Below, in pieces: positions 48,600 to 58,300 of a DNA stretch of 64,000 nucleotides. The stretch comes from Marinilabiliales bacterium (GTDB lineage Bacteria > Bacteroidota > Bacteroidia > Bacteroidales > ML635J-15). The notes beneath the pieces were generated by a model. It saw only the letters and a program-made list of their open reading frames with translations, did not search any database and was not told the DNA's origin. Made by a program: the position numbers and the translations under genes. Position 1 is the first letter of the stretch. Every line of letters starts with the position of its first letter. The DNA is taken from contig PKTB01000004.1 in assembly GCA_002869385.1 (NCBI GenBank), positions 62,001 to 126,000 on the forward strand. The letters are read 5' to 3'.

Positions 48600-49283
48600 C
48601 TATTCAAGCGTAAATTTTATAGGAAGAATTATAGTAACCGGAACCGGCGAACCACCAAGTTTACCGGGTTGCCATCTTGGAAATGAATTTATAATTCGTA
48701 GAGCTTCTGCATCAAGGTATTTATCTACACCTCTTAAGACACTAGCGTTTTTTACTTGCCCATACCTGTCAATAACAAACTGTACATATACGGTTCCGTC
48801 AATATCGTTTGTTTTTGAAATTTCAGGATATACACATGCTTTATTAATAAACTTAAGCATTTCAACTTCACCACCGGGAAAAAGAGGTTTATCTTTAATA
48901 TTACATATTGGAATTGGTTCTGTTATTTCAACAGGAATATCAATTTCATCCTCTTCTACTTTAATTGTAGGGTCAACCCAATCGTCTTCGCTGTTTCTAT
49001 AATCAACATCATCAGTTTCAGTTTCATTATCAACAGGTTTAAGATATATTGGCATTTCATCCTTTATCACCTCTGGTGGGGGCGGAGGTGGTGGAATTGG
49101 ATTGATAATTAACAATTCAATTTCAGGTGCAATTGATGGTCTTCCAAGGTCTCTATGAACATATTCTTCGCTTGGCCATTCAAAGGCAACTAGGCAAATA
49201 CCTAAGGCCAGTATAAAACCAATTTCAAGGAATAATCCTCTTTTGCGTTCTAGGTCTGCTTTTGGTGATTTTTTTGTTTTCAT
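48600..49283 (-). CDS. tonB: TonB-family energy transducer, paralogue 3 (poly-Pro linker)
   Basis: The 227-residue protein shares the KKSPKADLERKRGLFLEIG start and membrane helix with the other two. Its linker has a run of seven Pro (NPIPPPPPPPEVIKDE) and an acidic stretch. The TonB C-terminal domain is at about 140-227 and differs in having Cys residues (ICNIKDKPLFPGGE, NKACVYPEI). The Cys pair, absent in paralogues 1 and 2, might form a disulfide in the periplasm. It is probably transcribed alone. Confidence 0.88.
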   Translation of the reverse strand: MKTKKSPKADLERKRGLFLEIGFILALGICLVAFEWPSEEYVHRDLGRPSIAPEIELLIINPIPPPPPPPEVIKDEMPIYLKPVDNETETDDVDYRNSEDDWVDPTIKVEEDEIDIPVEITEPIPICNIKDKPLFPGGEVEMLKFINKACVYPEISKTNDIDGTVYVQFVIDRYGQVKNASVLRGVDKYLDAEALRIINSFPRWQPGKLGGSPVPVTIILPIKFTLE

Positions 49284-49455
49284 GTCATTAATTTTTAAAG
49301 TGAATAAACTTTCCTTACTATAAATCTATTAGGTAAATGTCTATTCAAATGCTTTAAAAAATTAATGAAACGTACAAAATGCTTTAATATTAATAACGCA
49401 ATTGCTGCATCAATTTATTATGCAAAACTCAGATTTTATTTGAAAATATGAAACT

Positions 49456-49797
49456 TTACTTTTCCAGAAGCAGTTCCCAATACTCCATTGCTCGTCGTGT
49501 ATGATGTATGACAATTGTACCTCCAACAACATTTGCAACACCAAAAACATCCATCATTTCATCAGTTGTAACTCCCAATTCAAAACATTTTTCCAGATGA
49601 TATTTAATACAATCATCACATCTCAAAACCATAGAAGAAACCAATCCGAGCATTTCCTTTGTCTTTTTGTCTAAGGCAGAATCCTGATATGTTAAAGTAT
49701 CCAGACTGTATAAGCGTTTAATTACTTTGTTGTCTTTGCTTAAAATCTTATCATTCATCTTTGAACGATAATCGCGAAATTCGTCTATTTTATTCAT
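49456..49797 (-). CDS. AhpD-like carboxymuconolactone-decarboxylase-family protein
   Basis: The 113-residue protein has the family's CxxC redox pair with a following His (VLRCDDCIKYHLEKC) and the helical LGVTTDEMMDVFGVANVVGG. Such proteins are often small disulfide reductases or peroxidase partners. The C-terminal IVIHHTRRA has His where many relatives have Pro, which could be another C-to-A change (residue 98), though this is less certain. It overlaps miaB by 4 bases and is probably co-transcribed with it. Confidence 0.82.
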   Translation of the reverse strand: MNKIDEFRDYRSKMNDKILSKDNKVIKRLYSLDTLTYQDSALDKKTKEMLGLVSSMVLRCDDCIKYHLEKCFELGVTTDEMMDVFGVANVVGGTIVIHHTRRAMEYWELLLEK

Positions 49798-51119
49798 GGT
49801 TTAACAATTTTACCTTTTAGTGTTGCAGAACTCACCTCTGTTATTTCAACAAAAACTATATCTCCTCTTGACAGTCCTTCTGCTGTAAACACAACAACTT
49901 TATTCTGCTGAGTTCTACCAAATAATTGTTCTTTTGATCTTTTTGAAAAGCCCTCAATTAAAACCTCAAATGTTTTACCAATATCATTTTTATTGCTTTT
50001 CAAGGATGTTTCATTTTGAAGGGCAATCATTCTGTTTAACCTTTCAACTTTTACCTCTTCCGGCACATCATCTTCCAATTTCTTTGCCGCTGCAGTACCG
50101 GGACGTACAGAATATTTAAACATAAATGCAGAATCATATTCTACTTCTTGCATCAAACTAAGTGTTTCCTGAAATTCTTCTTCTCCTTCACCAGAAAAGC
50201 CACAAAAAATATCAGACGACAATCCACAATTCGGTATTGTTTCTTTAATCTTGTTAATCCTATCAAGATACCACTCTCTTGTGTATTTTCGATTCATCAA
50301 CTTAAGCACCTTATTACTTCCCGATTGTACAGGTAAGTGAATATGATTACAGATGTTTTTATACTTTGCAATCGTATCAATCAGATCATCTGAAATATCT
50401 TTAGGATGAGAAGTTGTAAATCGTATTCTCATATTAGGAACTGCATCAGCAACCATCTGAATTAAAGTAGGAAAATCAACTTTTCTATACTCATCCTCAT
50501 AAAAATATGAATTCACATTTTGTCCTAACAGAGTAACTTCTTTGTATCCTTTTTCTTCAAGATCTTTTACCTCATGAATTATATCTGTATATGAGCTGCT
50601 TCTTTCTCTACCGCGAGTGTAAGGAACAATACAATATGAACAAAAATTATTACACCCTCTGGTTATTGGAATAAAACCTGATATTTCTTTATCGCTTTGT
50701 TTATATTGAACAATCCCCGAATAAGTTTCTTCGATATCAAATTCGGTATTATGTGTTTTGAGCTCAATATCAGTTTCATTTATCAAATCAGGCAAACTCC
50801 TGTATGCATCCGGGCCAGCAACAAAATCAACGGCAATGTGTTCCAATAGTTTATCTGCAGTTCTTTGAGCCATACAGCCAATTATCCCAACTTTAAGATT
50901 CTTTTTACGTCGTTTTAAGCCCTTTAAAAAGTCCAGACGATTCCAGATTTTTTGTTCGGCATTATCTCTAACTGAACAAGTATTAAGAATTACAACATCA
51001 GCATTGTCGATTGTTACAACCGGCTCAAATTCTTTCGTCTTCAATATTGACAACACAGTTTCTGAGTCTGCCACATTCATCTGGCAACCATATGTCTCTA
51101 TATATACTTTTTTATCCAT
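49794..51119 (-). CDS. miaB: tRNA-2-methylthio-N6-dimethylallyladenosine synthase MiaB
   Basis: The 441-residue protein has the three parts of MiaB: an N-terminal MTTase domain with Cys ligands (ETYGCQMNVADSE, NTCSVRDNA, IGCMAQR), a radical SAM domain with CNNFCSYCIVPYTRGRERS (near residue 155), and a C-terminal TRAM domain (about 375-440). It adds a methylthio group to i6A37 of tRNA. The frame is intact and the length normal. Confidence 0.95.
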   Translation of the reverse strand: MDKKVYIETYGCQMNVADSETVLSILKTKEFEPVVTIDNADVVILNTCSVRDNAEQKIWNRLDFLKGLKRRKKNLKVGIIGCMAQRTADKLLEHIAVDFVAGPDAYRSLPDLINETDIELKTHNTEFDIEETYSGIVQYKQSDKEISGFIPITRGCNNFCSYCIVPYTRGRERSSSYTDIIHEVKDLEEKGYKEVTLLGQNVNSYFYEDEYRKVDFPTLIQMVADAVPNMRIRFTTSHPKDISDDLIDTIAKYKNICNHIHLPVQSGSNKVLKLMNRKYTREWYLDRINKIKETIPNCGLSSDIFCGFSGEGEEEFQETLSLMQEVEYDSAFMFKYSVRPGTAAAKKLEDDVPEEVKVERLNRMIALQNETSLKSNKNDIGKTFEVLIEGFSKRSKEQLFGRTQQNKVVVFTAEGLSRGDIVFVEITEVSSATLKGKIVKP

Positions 51120-51155
51120 AAATAAACTTAATGGTGCAAAGATAATTAAAAGACT

Positions 51156-51232
51156 GAAGACCGGAGACTGAAGACCGAAGTATTAGCACAAAAGTCTACA
51201 ACAGCAACTTCGGTCTTCGGTCCTCGGTCTTC
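51156..51232. repeat. Near-perfect 25-bp inverted repeat of a GAAGACCG unit
   Basis: 51156-51180 and the reverse complement of 51208-51232 agree over 25 bases with about three differences, separated by 27 bases. Each arm is built from degenerate GAAGACCG/GGAGACTG-like units, and a further degenerate copy lies at 51246-51262. It occupies the gap between miaB and the DUF58 gene and could form a large hairpin. It looks like a REP-like intergenic element, not a terminator, as no T tract adjoins the stem. Confidence 0.65.
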
Positions 51233-51268
51233 TCCAAACTTCCTGCTTCAGACTTCCGTCTTTTTATT

Positions 51269-51276
51269 TATCTTTG
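51269..51276 (+). promoter_or_regulatory. -7 promoter element for the DUF58 operon
   Basis: TATCTTTG lies 13 bases before the TTG start at 51290, so the mRNA would be nearly leaderless. Confidence 0.5.
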
Positions 51277-51289
51277 CAAAAAAATACAA

Positions 51290-52216
51290 TTGAAGACTCT
51301 ACGAGACATAGAACATTTTCCTGAGTACGACAATCTCGAGCTTATTGCTAAACAAGTTGTCGAAGGATTTATTACCGGCTTACATAAAAGTCCGTTTCAT
51401 GGTTTTTCCGTAGAGTTTGCAGAACATCGTTTATACAATAAAGGTGAAAGTACAAAACATATAGATTGGAAATTATATGCCAGAACCGAAAAACTTTTTG
51501 TAAAACGTTACGAAGAAGAAACAAACCTCAGAGGTCAGGTAATTATAGATGTTTCCTCTTCAATGCTCTTCCCATACGAAAACAAAACCATAAATAAATT
51601 AAGCTTTTCTGTTTATTGCGCAGCATCTTTGATCTATCTTTTAAGAAGACAACGGGACGCTGTAGGTTTGAGCTCATTTGACAATGAAATAAAATTTCAT
51701 GTAGGAGCAAAATCGTCACAAGTTCATTTACAATTATTATATAATGAACTAAGAAAATATCTGGACACGAAAAGTATTGGTTTACAGAAAAAGACAAACA
51801 CAGCAGACTTGCTTCATAACTTATCTGAAATAATACATAAAAGATCATTGGTAATCATCTTTAGCGATATGTTTTTAGGTAAAGAAAATGATACTGAAAA
51901 ATTATTTTCTGCACTCCAACATCTAAAATATAATAAGCATGAAGTCGTTATTTTTCATGTGACTGACAAGAAATTTGAACAAGAATTTGAGTTTGCAAAT
52001 CGCCCATATAAATTTATTGATTTAGAAACAGGAAATGTCATTAAACTAAATCCAAACGAAGTTCGTGAAACTTACATCGAAAGAACAAAATCTCTGGTAG
52101 ATGAATTAACTTTAAAATGCGGACAGTTTGGGATTGACTTAATTGAAGCAGATATCAATAAAGGTTTTAACGAGGTTTTAAAACCATACTTAATCAAAAG
52201 AGCAAAATACTATTAA
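51290..52216 (+). CDS. DUF58 domain protein
   Basis: The 308-residue protein has a DUF58 signature (ESTKHIDWKLYARTEKLFVKRY) and a von Willebrand A-like region with a MIDAS-type motif (IIDVSSSM) and IIFSDMF. DUF58 proteins are often encoded with MoxR ATPases and are thought to help metal-dependent assembly of complexes. No ATG lies near the conserved N-terminus, so the TTG at 51290 is the likely start, directly after a promoter box. A GTG original is possible, given the G-to-T pattern elsewhere. rbfA follows after 15 bases. Confidence 0.83.
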   Translation: MKTLRDIEHFPEYDNLELIAKQVVEGFITGLHKSPFHGFSVEFAEHRLYNKGESTKHIDWKLYARTEKLFVKRYEEETNLRGQVIIDVSSSMLFPYENKTINKLSFSVYCAASLIYLLRRQRDAVGLSSFDNEIKFHVGAKSSQVHLQLLYNELRKYLDTKSIGLQKKTNTADLLHNLSEIIHKRSLVIIFSDMFLGKENDTEKLFSALQHLKYNKHEVVIFHVTDKKFEQEFEFANRPYKFIDLETGNVIKLNPNEVRETYIERTKSLVDELTLKCGQFGIDLIEADINKGFNEVLKPYLIKRAKYY

Positions 52217-52231
52217 TTAATAGATATAATC

Positions 52232-52573
52232 ATGCAAAATAAAAGACAATTACAAGTTTCAGGAGTTATTCATAAAGAACTGGCCAGCTTGTTTACACAT
52301 AAATTTAGCGGTCTTGTCCCTGGAAGATTACTAACAATTACAGATGTAAATATAAGTCCTGACTTAGGTATTGCAAAAGTATATATCAGCATCTTTCCTT
52401 CAACTGATGGACAAAAAATTATTAAAGAGATAAACAATAATGTGTCAAAAATAAGATATGAATTAGGTAAGATTATTAAAAATGACCTAAAAAGAATTCC
52501 GGAACTAAGTTTCTATTTAGACGATTCTCTTGACAGAATTGATAGAATTGATAATGCACTAAAGAATTCGTAA
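52232..52573 (+). CDS. rbfA: Ribosome-binding factor A
   Basis: The 113-residue KH-like protein matches RbfA, with ITDVNISPDLGIAKVYISIF in the core and the final helix LDDSLDRIDRIDNAL. It helps mature the 16S rRNA 5' end in the 30S subunit. The next gene's inferred start lies inside its last codons, which suggests coupled translation. Confidence 0.92.
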   Translation: MQNKRQLQVSGVIHKELASLFTHKFSGLVPGRLLTITDVNISPDLGIAKVYISIFPSTDGQKIIKEINNNVSKIRYELGKIIKNDLKRIPELSFYLDDSLDRIDRIDNALKNS

Positions 52574-53807
52574 ATTTAATTTTTCATTTTACATAGCAAA
52601 GAGATATTTAATCTCAAAAAAATCAAGAAATGCGATAAATATTATCTCATTTATTTCTGTAATGGGAGTAGCTACAGGCACAGCAGCCCTAATAATTATT
52701 TTATCAGTATTTAACGGATTTGATGACCTGTTAAAAAAGCTTTACAATTCATTTGATCCTGATATTAAAATTGTGGCTACAGAAGGAAAAACTTTCACGC
52801 CAGATGAGAAAACAATAAATGTAATTGAAACTGCTGATTTTATTAAGGTCTACTCACTATGCCTTGAAGAAAATGCAATGCTGGAATATGGTGAAAAGCA
52901 AAAGATTGCAACAATAAAAGGTGTCGATGAAAAATACAAATTAGTAACAGGTCTTGACACAATGTTAGTTGATGGTATTTACCGGCTATACGAAAGGGAT
53001 GTGCCATTAGGTATTGCCGGACAAGGAATAGCATATGATTTAGGACTGGACACGGATTTGGTTGAACCGTTAAACATATATATACCAAGTCGGTCTGCTA
53101 AATTTAAAGGTAATTTTCAAGATGCTTCAGAAAATATAAATAAAGCTTGGGTTTATAATGTAGGAGTCTTTACAATTCAGCAAGAATATGACACAAAATA
53201 CTTTGTTCTACCAATAGATGTTGCTCGCGAACTGCTTGAGTATGATGATGAAGTTAGCTCAATCGAAATAAAACTAAATAAAGATGTGAAATATGATGAT
53301 GCCGTTGAGTTTCTTGAGGAAAAGTTAGGATCTAAGTTCGAAATTCAGGATAGAAACAAACAACATGAATATGCTTACAAAATCATGCAGTCAGAAAAAT
53401 GGGCAATTTTTATGATATTGGTTTTTATTCTGCTTATTGCCTCATTTAATGTTATCGGTTCTCTCACAATGCTTATCATTGATAAAAAACATGATATTCA
53501 GATTTTAAAAAGTCTTGGAGCAAACAATAAAACCATTCGAAGCATCTTTTTTATGGAAGGCTTGTTTATTAGTTTTCTCGGAGCAATCGCCGGACTAATA
53601 ATAGGTGGGCTTATTTGTTGGTTACAAATAAGTTTTGGTTTGGTAAAACTAGGTAACGGTGGTTCTTTTATTATCGAAAACTACCCGGTTTTAATGAAAA
53701 CCAAAGATTTCTTTTATGTACTGATCACAGAACTTATCATCTGTACTTTTGCCGCCTGGTATCCGGTAAGATATATTACAAAAAAATTTACTGGATTGGA
53801 ATATTGA
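52566..53807 (+). CDS. LolC/LolE-family ABC transporter permease with abnormal start codon
   Basis: The protein has one N-terminal helix, a large periplasmic domain (about 60-270) and three C-terminal helices with the FtsX-like MLIIDKKHDIQILKSLGA. LolC/E permeases release lipoproteins from the inner membrane. Homology extends upstream of the first ATG (52662) through FYIAKRYLISKKSRNAINII, but no ATG is found there and the frame closes at TAA 52560. The best start is ATT at 52566 (MRKFNFSFYIAKR), one G-to-T change from ATG. This start overlaps rbfA by 8 bases and gives 413 residues, the usual length. Confidence 0.85.
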   Translation: MRKFNFSFYIAKRYLISKKSRNAINIISFISVMGVATGTAALIIILSVFNGFDDLLKKLYNSFDPDIKIVATEGKTFTPDEKTINVIETADFIKVYSLCLEENAMLEYGEKQKIATIKGVDEKYKLVTGLDTMLVDGIYRLYERDVPLGIAGQGIAYDLGLDTDLVEPLNIYIPSRSAKFKGNFQDASENINKAWVYNVGVFTIQQEYDTKYFVLPIDVARELLEYDDEVSSIEIKLNKDVKYDDAVEFLEEKLGSKFEIQDRNKQHEYAYKIMQSEKWAIFMILVFILLIASFNVIGSLTMLIIDKKHDIQILKSLGANNKTIRSIFFMEGLFISFLGAIAGLIIGGLICWLQISFGLVKLGNGGSFIIENYPVLMKTKDFFYVLITELIICTFAAWYPVRYITKKFTGLEY

Positions 53808-53841
53808 CCGGTGACGGATGTTTGGTGACCGGTGATCGATG
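53806..53841 (+). repeat. Direct repeat of a GACCGGTGA-type unit
   Basis: Two copies of a 15-base unit (GACCGGTGACGGATG at 53806-53820 and GACCGGTGATCGATG at 53827-53841) begin inside the stop codon of the permease gene. The unit may belong to a dispersed intergenic repeat family. Confidence 0.55.
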
Positions 53842-54269
53842 AGGGACGTTTTAGCCTAAATTCTTCTTTGAATTTTGTATAAAGATGACGTTTTTATGTA
53901 AATCCCCGGTGGTTGTTTAGAACCAATCAAATTAAATTGTTATTTATTCCACTAAAAAACAGGCATAACCACTAGTATTTATTACTGATTATACTAATAG
54001 ATTTAGTAATTTTCCATAGTATATTTGCCATTTTTTAATGATTTTTCAATCTCTCCCAGCAGTTAAACTGCTGAATATCTGACAGTTTTGCAAAGATAAT
54101 TTAACCCATTACAGTTTTATATATCTAAATTTTATTTTAACTCTTTGTATTTTGCTTACATTTATAACAGAAAACTTTGTAATTAAAATAACATGTTTTT
54201 AATTAAGCATACAGTGAGTACTATATACAATTGGTGTATAAACAATGGTAAGTGTTAATAAATAATCCG
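53842..54269. other. Intergenic stretch without recognisable gene
   Basis: After the short direct repeat, about 430 bases of very AT-rich sequence follow up to the next promoter. I see no supported coding frame, RNA fold or terminator here. Confidence 0.5.
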
Positions 54270-54277
54270 TATCTTTG
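54270..54277 (+). promoter_or_regulatory. -7 promoter element
   Basis: TATCTTTG ends 19 bases before the ATG at 54297. It probably drives the two T9SS cargo genes that follow. Confidence 0.5.
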
Positions 54278-54296
54278 TATAGAACACTAAAAATTG

Positions 54297-55298
54297 ATGA
54301 AAATGAAAAAAATTGCATTATTATTATTCTTAATTTTATTTGCTTATTTTGGTTTCTAACAGGTTGTGCAATCTTCGTGTGAAGCACCCTACGAAATTAC
54401 AGAGAATTATAAAATAGACGCAGGGGTTTTAACATTACGTAAATTCTACGATAACGATATGAATTATATGGATAGTATTGAAATCCCAACTTTACACGTT
54501 GATACATTTTTGAATGCTTTGTTAGCAGTATGGAATGCAAGTGAACTGCCAGCAAGAGACTCTGTTGTTGATATGTTAGAAATCTATGCAGCATTTAATT
54601 ATGATGTTCGTGGTTTTAGTTTTAAATGTGATAAGTCATTGGAGTGGGCAAATAATATTATTGAAGGAATGGATATTTCTGGAAATGAAGAGGTTGATAG
54701 TTTAATGGAATTATATCAACTAGAGTATTATTATCATCTTAACTCTATCGACCATTATTATATTTATTTAATTTCACATGTCAATTACAATATGCCACAA
54801 TTATCCAAGGAATTTGAACAGATACCAGATATAATTAGTGTTTTTGCAACAGAAGGACAATATGCAAATCAGATGGATAGAAATATTACAGCTGAAATAC
54901 ATCAAGAGTATATTGATTTGGAATACTCATATGGGTGGGGGGATTGCATGAGCGGATGTTTAAATTGGCGTTTCTGGAATTTTAGGACATATTATGATTG
55001 TTCGGTAGAGTATATAGGTAGTCATGGAAATTTACTTCCCAGTGCGGGAGTTAATTATAACGAAAGTTTATCTGCTATAAATGTTTACCCAAATCCGTTT
55101 TACGATAAAATTTATATATCAGGACTAAAGGGGATTGTTGAATTTTCATTATATAATACTAATGGAGATATTTTACAAAAAGGGATGGTAGAAAATAACA
55201 TTATTAATCCCAAAAACTCATTAATTCCGGGAATTTACTTTTTAGAACTTATAAATAACCACACTGCGGTTACAAAAAGAATATTCAAATTACATTAA
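54297..55298 (+). CDS. Secreted T9SS cargo protein of unknown function, interrupted by one in-frame TAA
   Basis: The 334-codon frame starts MKMKKIALLLFLILFAYFGF and meets TAA at 54357-54359 just at the signal-peptide cleavage site, followed by QVVQSSCEAPYEI. Other signal peptides in this window end FSQ, so Ser (TCA) is the likely original. That would be C-to-A on the coding strand, G-to-T on the other. The mature part has a Cys-containing region (GWGDCMSGCLNWRFW) and a C-terminal type A T9SS sorting domain (INVYPNPFYDKIYISG to the end). Function is unknown. The subtilase gene follows after 17 bases. Confidence 0.72.
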
Positions 55299-55315
55299 TT
55301 AATACTTAAACTAAT

Positions 55316-58300
55316 ATGAAAAAAATATTTTTTATAGTACTTATTGTTTTACCTATTATCACTATTCGATTACAGGCGCAAACTAATTATTATTGGAGTA
55401 ATGGAGAAAAGCAAGGTTTAAATATTATCAATACTAAGAAATTTGTATTGGTTGACAGTACAATAACTGATTCATCTTCATTAGTTACAGCACTAAACGA
55501 TACATCTTTAACAGTTAATGATTTTACAACATTTTTTCTACCATCACACTTTCCTTTGGATAGTGTTGATGTTTACAAAACCTGTGCAATAATTGAGAGT
55601 AATGATAGCATTTGTGTTGATTCATTATTGGCAAATACACATATCAAATATGTTTCAGGTTATTATAGTGTAAATGATGCTGAAGTTGGCACATCACATT
55701 TGTTTTATGTTAAATTAACTCACACACAAGACACAACCCTACTAGATAGTCTGTCAAACATTCAGAAGACCAAAGTGTTAGGGACTTTTGACAGTGAGAA
55801 CAAATGGTTTATCGTAGAGTGTACAAATGATTCAAATAGTGATGCTTTAACTATGTCTAATACATTTTATGAAACTGGTATTTTTGAATACTCACATCCT
55901 AGCTTCATTGGAAATTTTAAACCTGATGCAATAGAAAGTAGAAGCGTTTCTTGTGCAAATGATGAGCTTTTTCATGAACAATGGGGATTAAATAATGTGA
56001 CAGATAATACAAACATTGATGTAAGTGCATGTGAGGCTTGGAGGTGTACAAAAGGAGATACAAATATTATTATTGCAATTCTTGATTCAGGGGTAAAACT
56101 GGACCATCCAGATTTATCAACAATAGACCCATATATAAGTTACGATATTATGAGTGGTTCAACACCAAGCCAATTATATCAAAATCTATCTCCAAAGTTA
56201 TACAGTCATGGCACTAATGCTGCTGGAATTATTGGGGCACAGCATAATAGTATTGGTGTCGCTGGAATTGCCCCCGATTGTGCAATTATGTCATTAAGTT
56301 TAGACTGGGATATTCCACATGAGTTTGGAGATCCAATAGCTCCAATAGATATTTGTTTATACGATGGGATTTCTTATGCATGGCAAAATGGCGCAGATAT
56401 TATAAGTAATTCATGGTCTGGAGCAACTAACGAAGATATAATATTAGATGCTATAAATCAAGCTACCACCTATGGCAGAAATGAATATGGATGTATTATA
56501 GTCAACTCAACAGGAAATGGAGATTTAAATGAGGTCTTATTTCCATCAAATCTATCAAACGTTATTGGTGTTGGAGCAATTGATTCATGTGGAATTCGTG
56601 GAATTAGACCATCAATCCCGGGAGATGAAGATAATTTGACTTGTGGTAGTCATTGGCCTTTTGGAGGTAGTAATTACGGTTTTGGGTTAAGTGTTGTTGC
56701 TCCTGGTTCAGATGTTACTACTACAACGATTGTTAATGATCAAGGGATTTCTACAGAATACAAATCTGGTTTTAATGGGACTTCTGCTGCTGCTCCATAT
56801 ATTTCTGGTGTTGCAGCATTGATATTAAGCATAAATCCTGACTTGACATATGAAGAAGTAAAAGACATTATCGAACAATCCGCACAAAAAATAAGAGAAG
56901 ATTTTTATTCTTATAATGTTAATAATCCAAATGGAACTTGGAATTATAAACTTGGTTATGGCATGGTAAACGCTTACGATGCCCTGCAACTTGTTTGTGC
57001 AGATATGTGTAATGTTACTACCTATGTTTCATCTTTACAAAACGTAACCTGGTAAGATGAAAAAAATGTTTGCTCAAACGTAATTGTTGACGGGACATTG
57101 ACTATTGATAATAAAACAAACTTTTTATTTGAAAACCCACAAATCACAGTTAACAATGGAGGACACTTAATTATTGAAGACGATGCAGAATTATACACAT
57201 GGTTTGATATACCTTTTGATGGCAATATTGTGGTTAACTATGGAGGTACAATAGAAATAAAATCTGGTGCTACACTAAGTTTAAGCGATGATGGTAACAT
57301 TAGTATCATGGCAAATTCAAGTCCTGTCGGGGAAATGATCTTTAACCAGGGGGCTGCTATAGAATTACTTGATGAAAACACTGTCTTAAACATTGCGGGA
57401 GATCTAACAATCGCAAACAACGCCACTTTCACTTTCACAGGTGACGGTTACGTAAAATTCAGCAGCCCGGGAGATGATGCGACTTATAATATTTTCTGTG
57501 GCACTGGTTCATCGATGTCTTTTAGCGGTTCCGTAATAAATGATAAAGTTCTAGAAGTATATCAAGCTACATTACGTCTCCCGAATATGAGTTCTATAAG
57601 CTTTAGTAATTGTAAGATTGAAATGGCCTCAGGTTCTCCCGGAAGGAGAATTCTTGCAGAGGGAACAACAGATTTTAGTTTTAATAATGTAAAAGTAACT
57701 TCTGACAATGGGGTTTATAACGGACACAGAGGTTTATATTTTTACAATCAGACTATTTCTATCACAAACTCACAATTCGAAGACGGTTTAACCGGAATTC
57801 GAGCATATACAACAAATCCATTAAGTATAAGCGGAACGAGTTTTGTTGATAACAGCAAAGGTATTTATATGCTAAATTCAGGTATTGATTTGGATGGATG
57901 TTCATTTGTAGATAATACAGACTTTGGCCTGTACTGTACAAATATGAGTTTACCATCATCCATAGATAACTGTATGTTTGTCACTAATGAAAATGGGATG
58001 TATTATCATGGTAGCACTAGTGCTAATATTGATATAGATGATACATACTTCAATGAAAATGAAAATGATGGTATACAAACTTCCGGTGGATTTAACTGCA
58101 ATCTGGAGTGTTGTTATGTTACAGATAATACTCAATATGGTGTTTACGCAACAAATGGTACAAAAATCAATCCGTATAAATGTGATATGTCAGGAAATTA
58201 TCATACTATTGAACTTGATTACGGTTCTGTAGACTTAAATGGAAAATACAATCAACTTCAAGCACTTAATGATGGTTATACAGTTTATGGGGACAGTCCG

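Noticed and set aside
51156..51232. CRISPR array
   Set aside because: The units are short, degenerate and inverted, with no regular spacers and no cas genes.
53842..54269. Hidden gene or tRNA in the AT-rich gap
   Set aside because: No supported coding frame, cloverleaf or T-loop consensus was found by eye.
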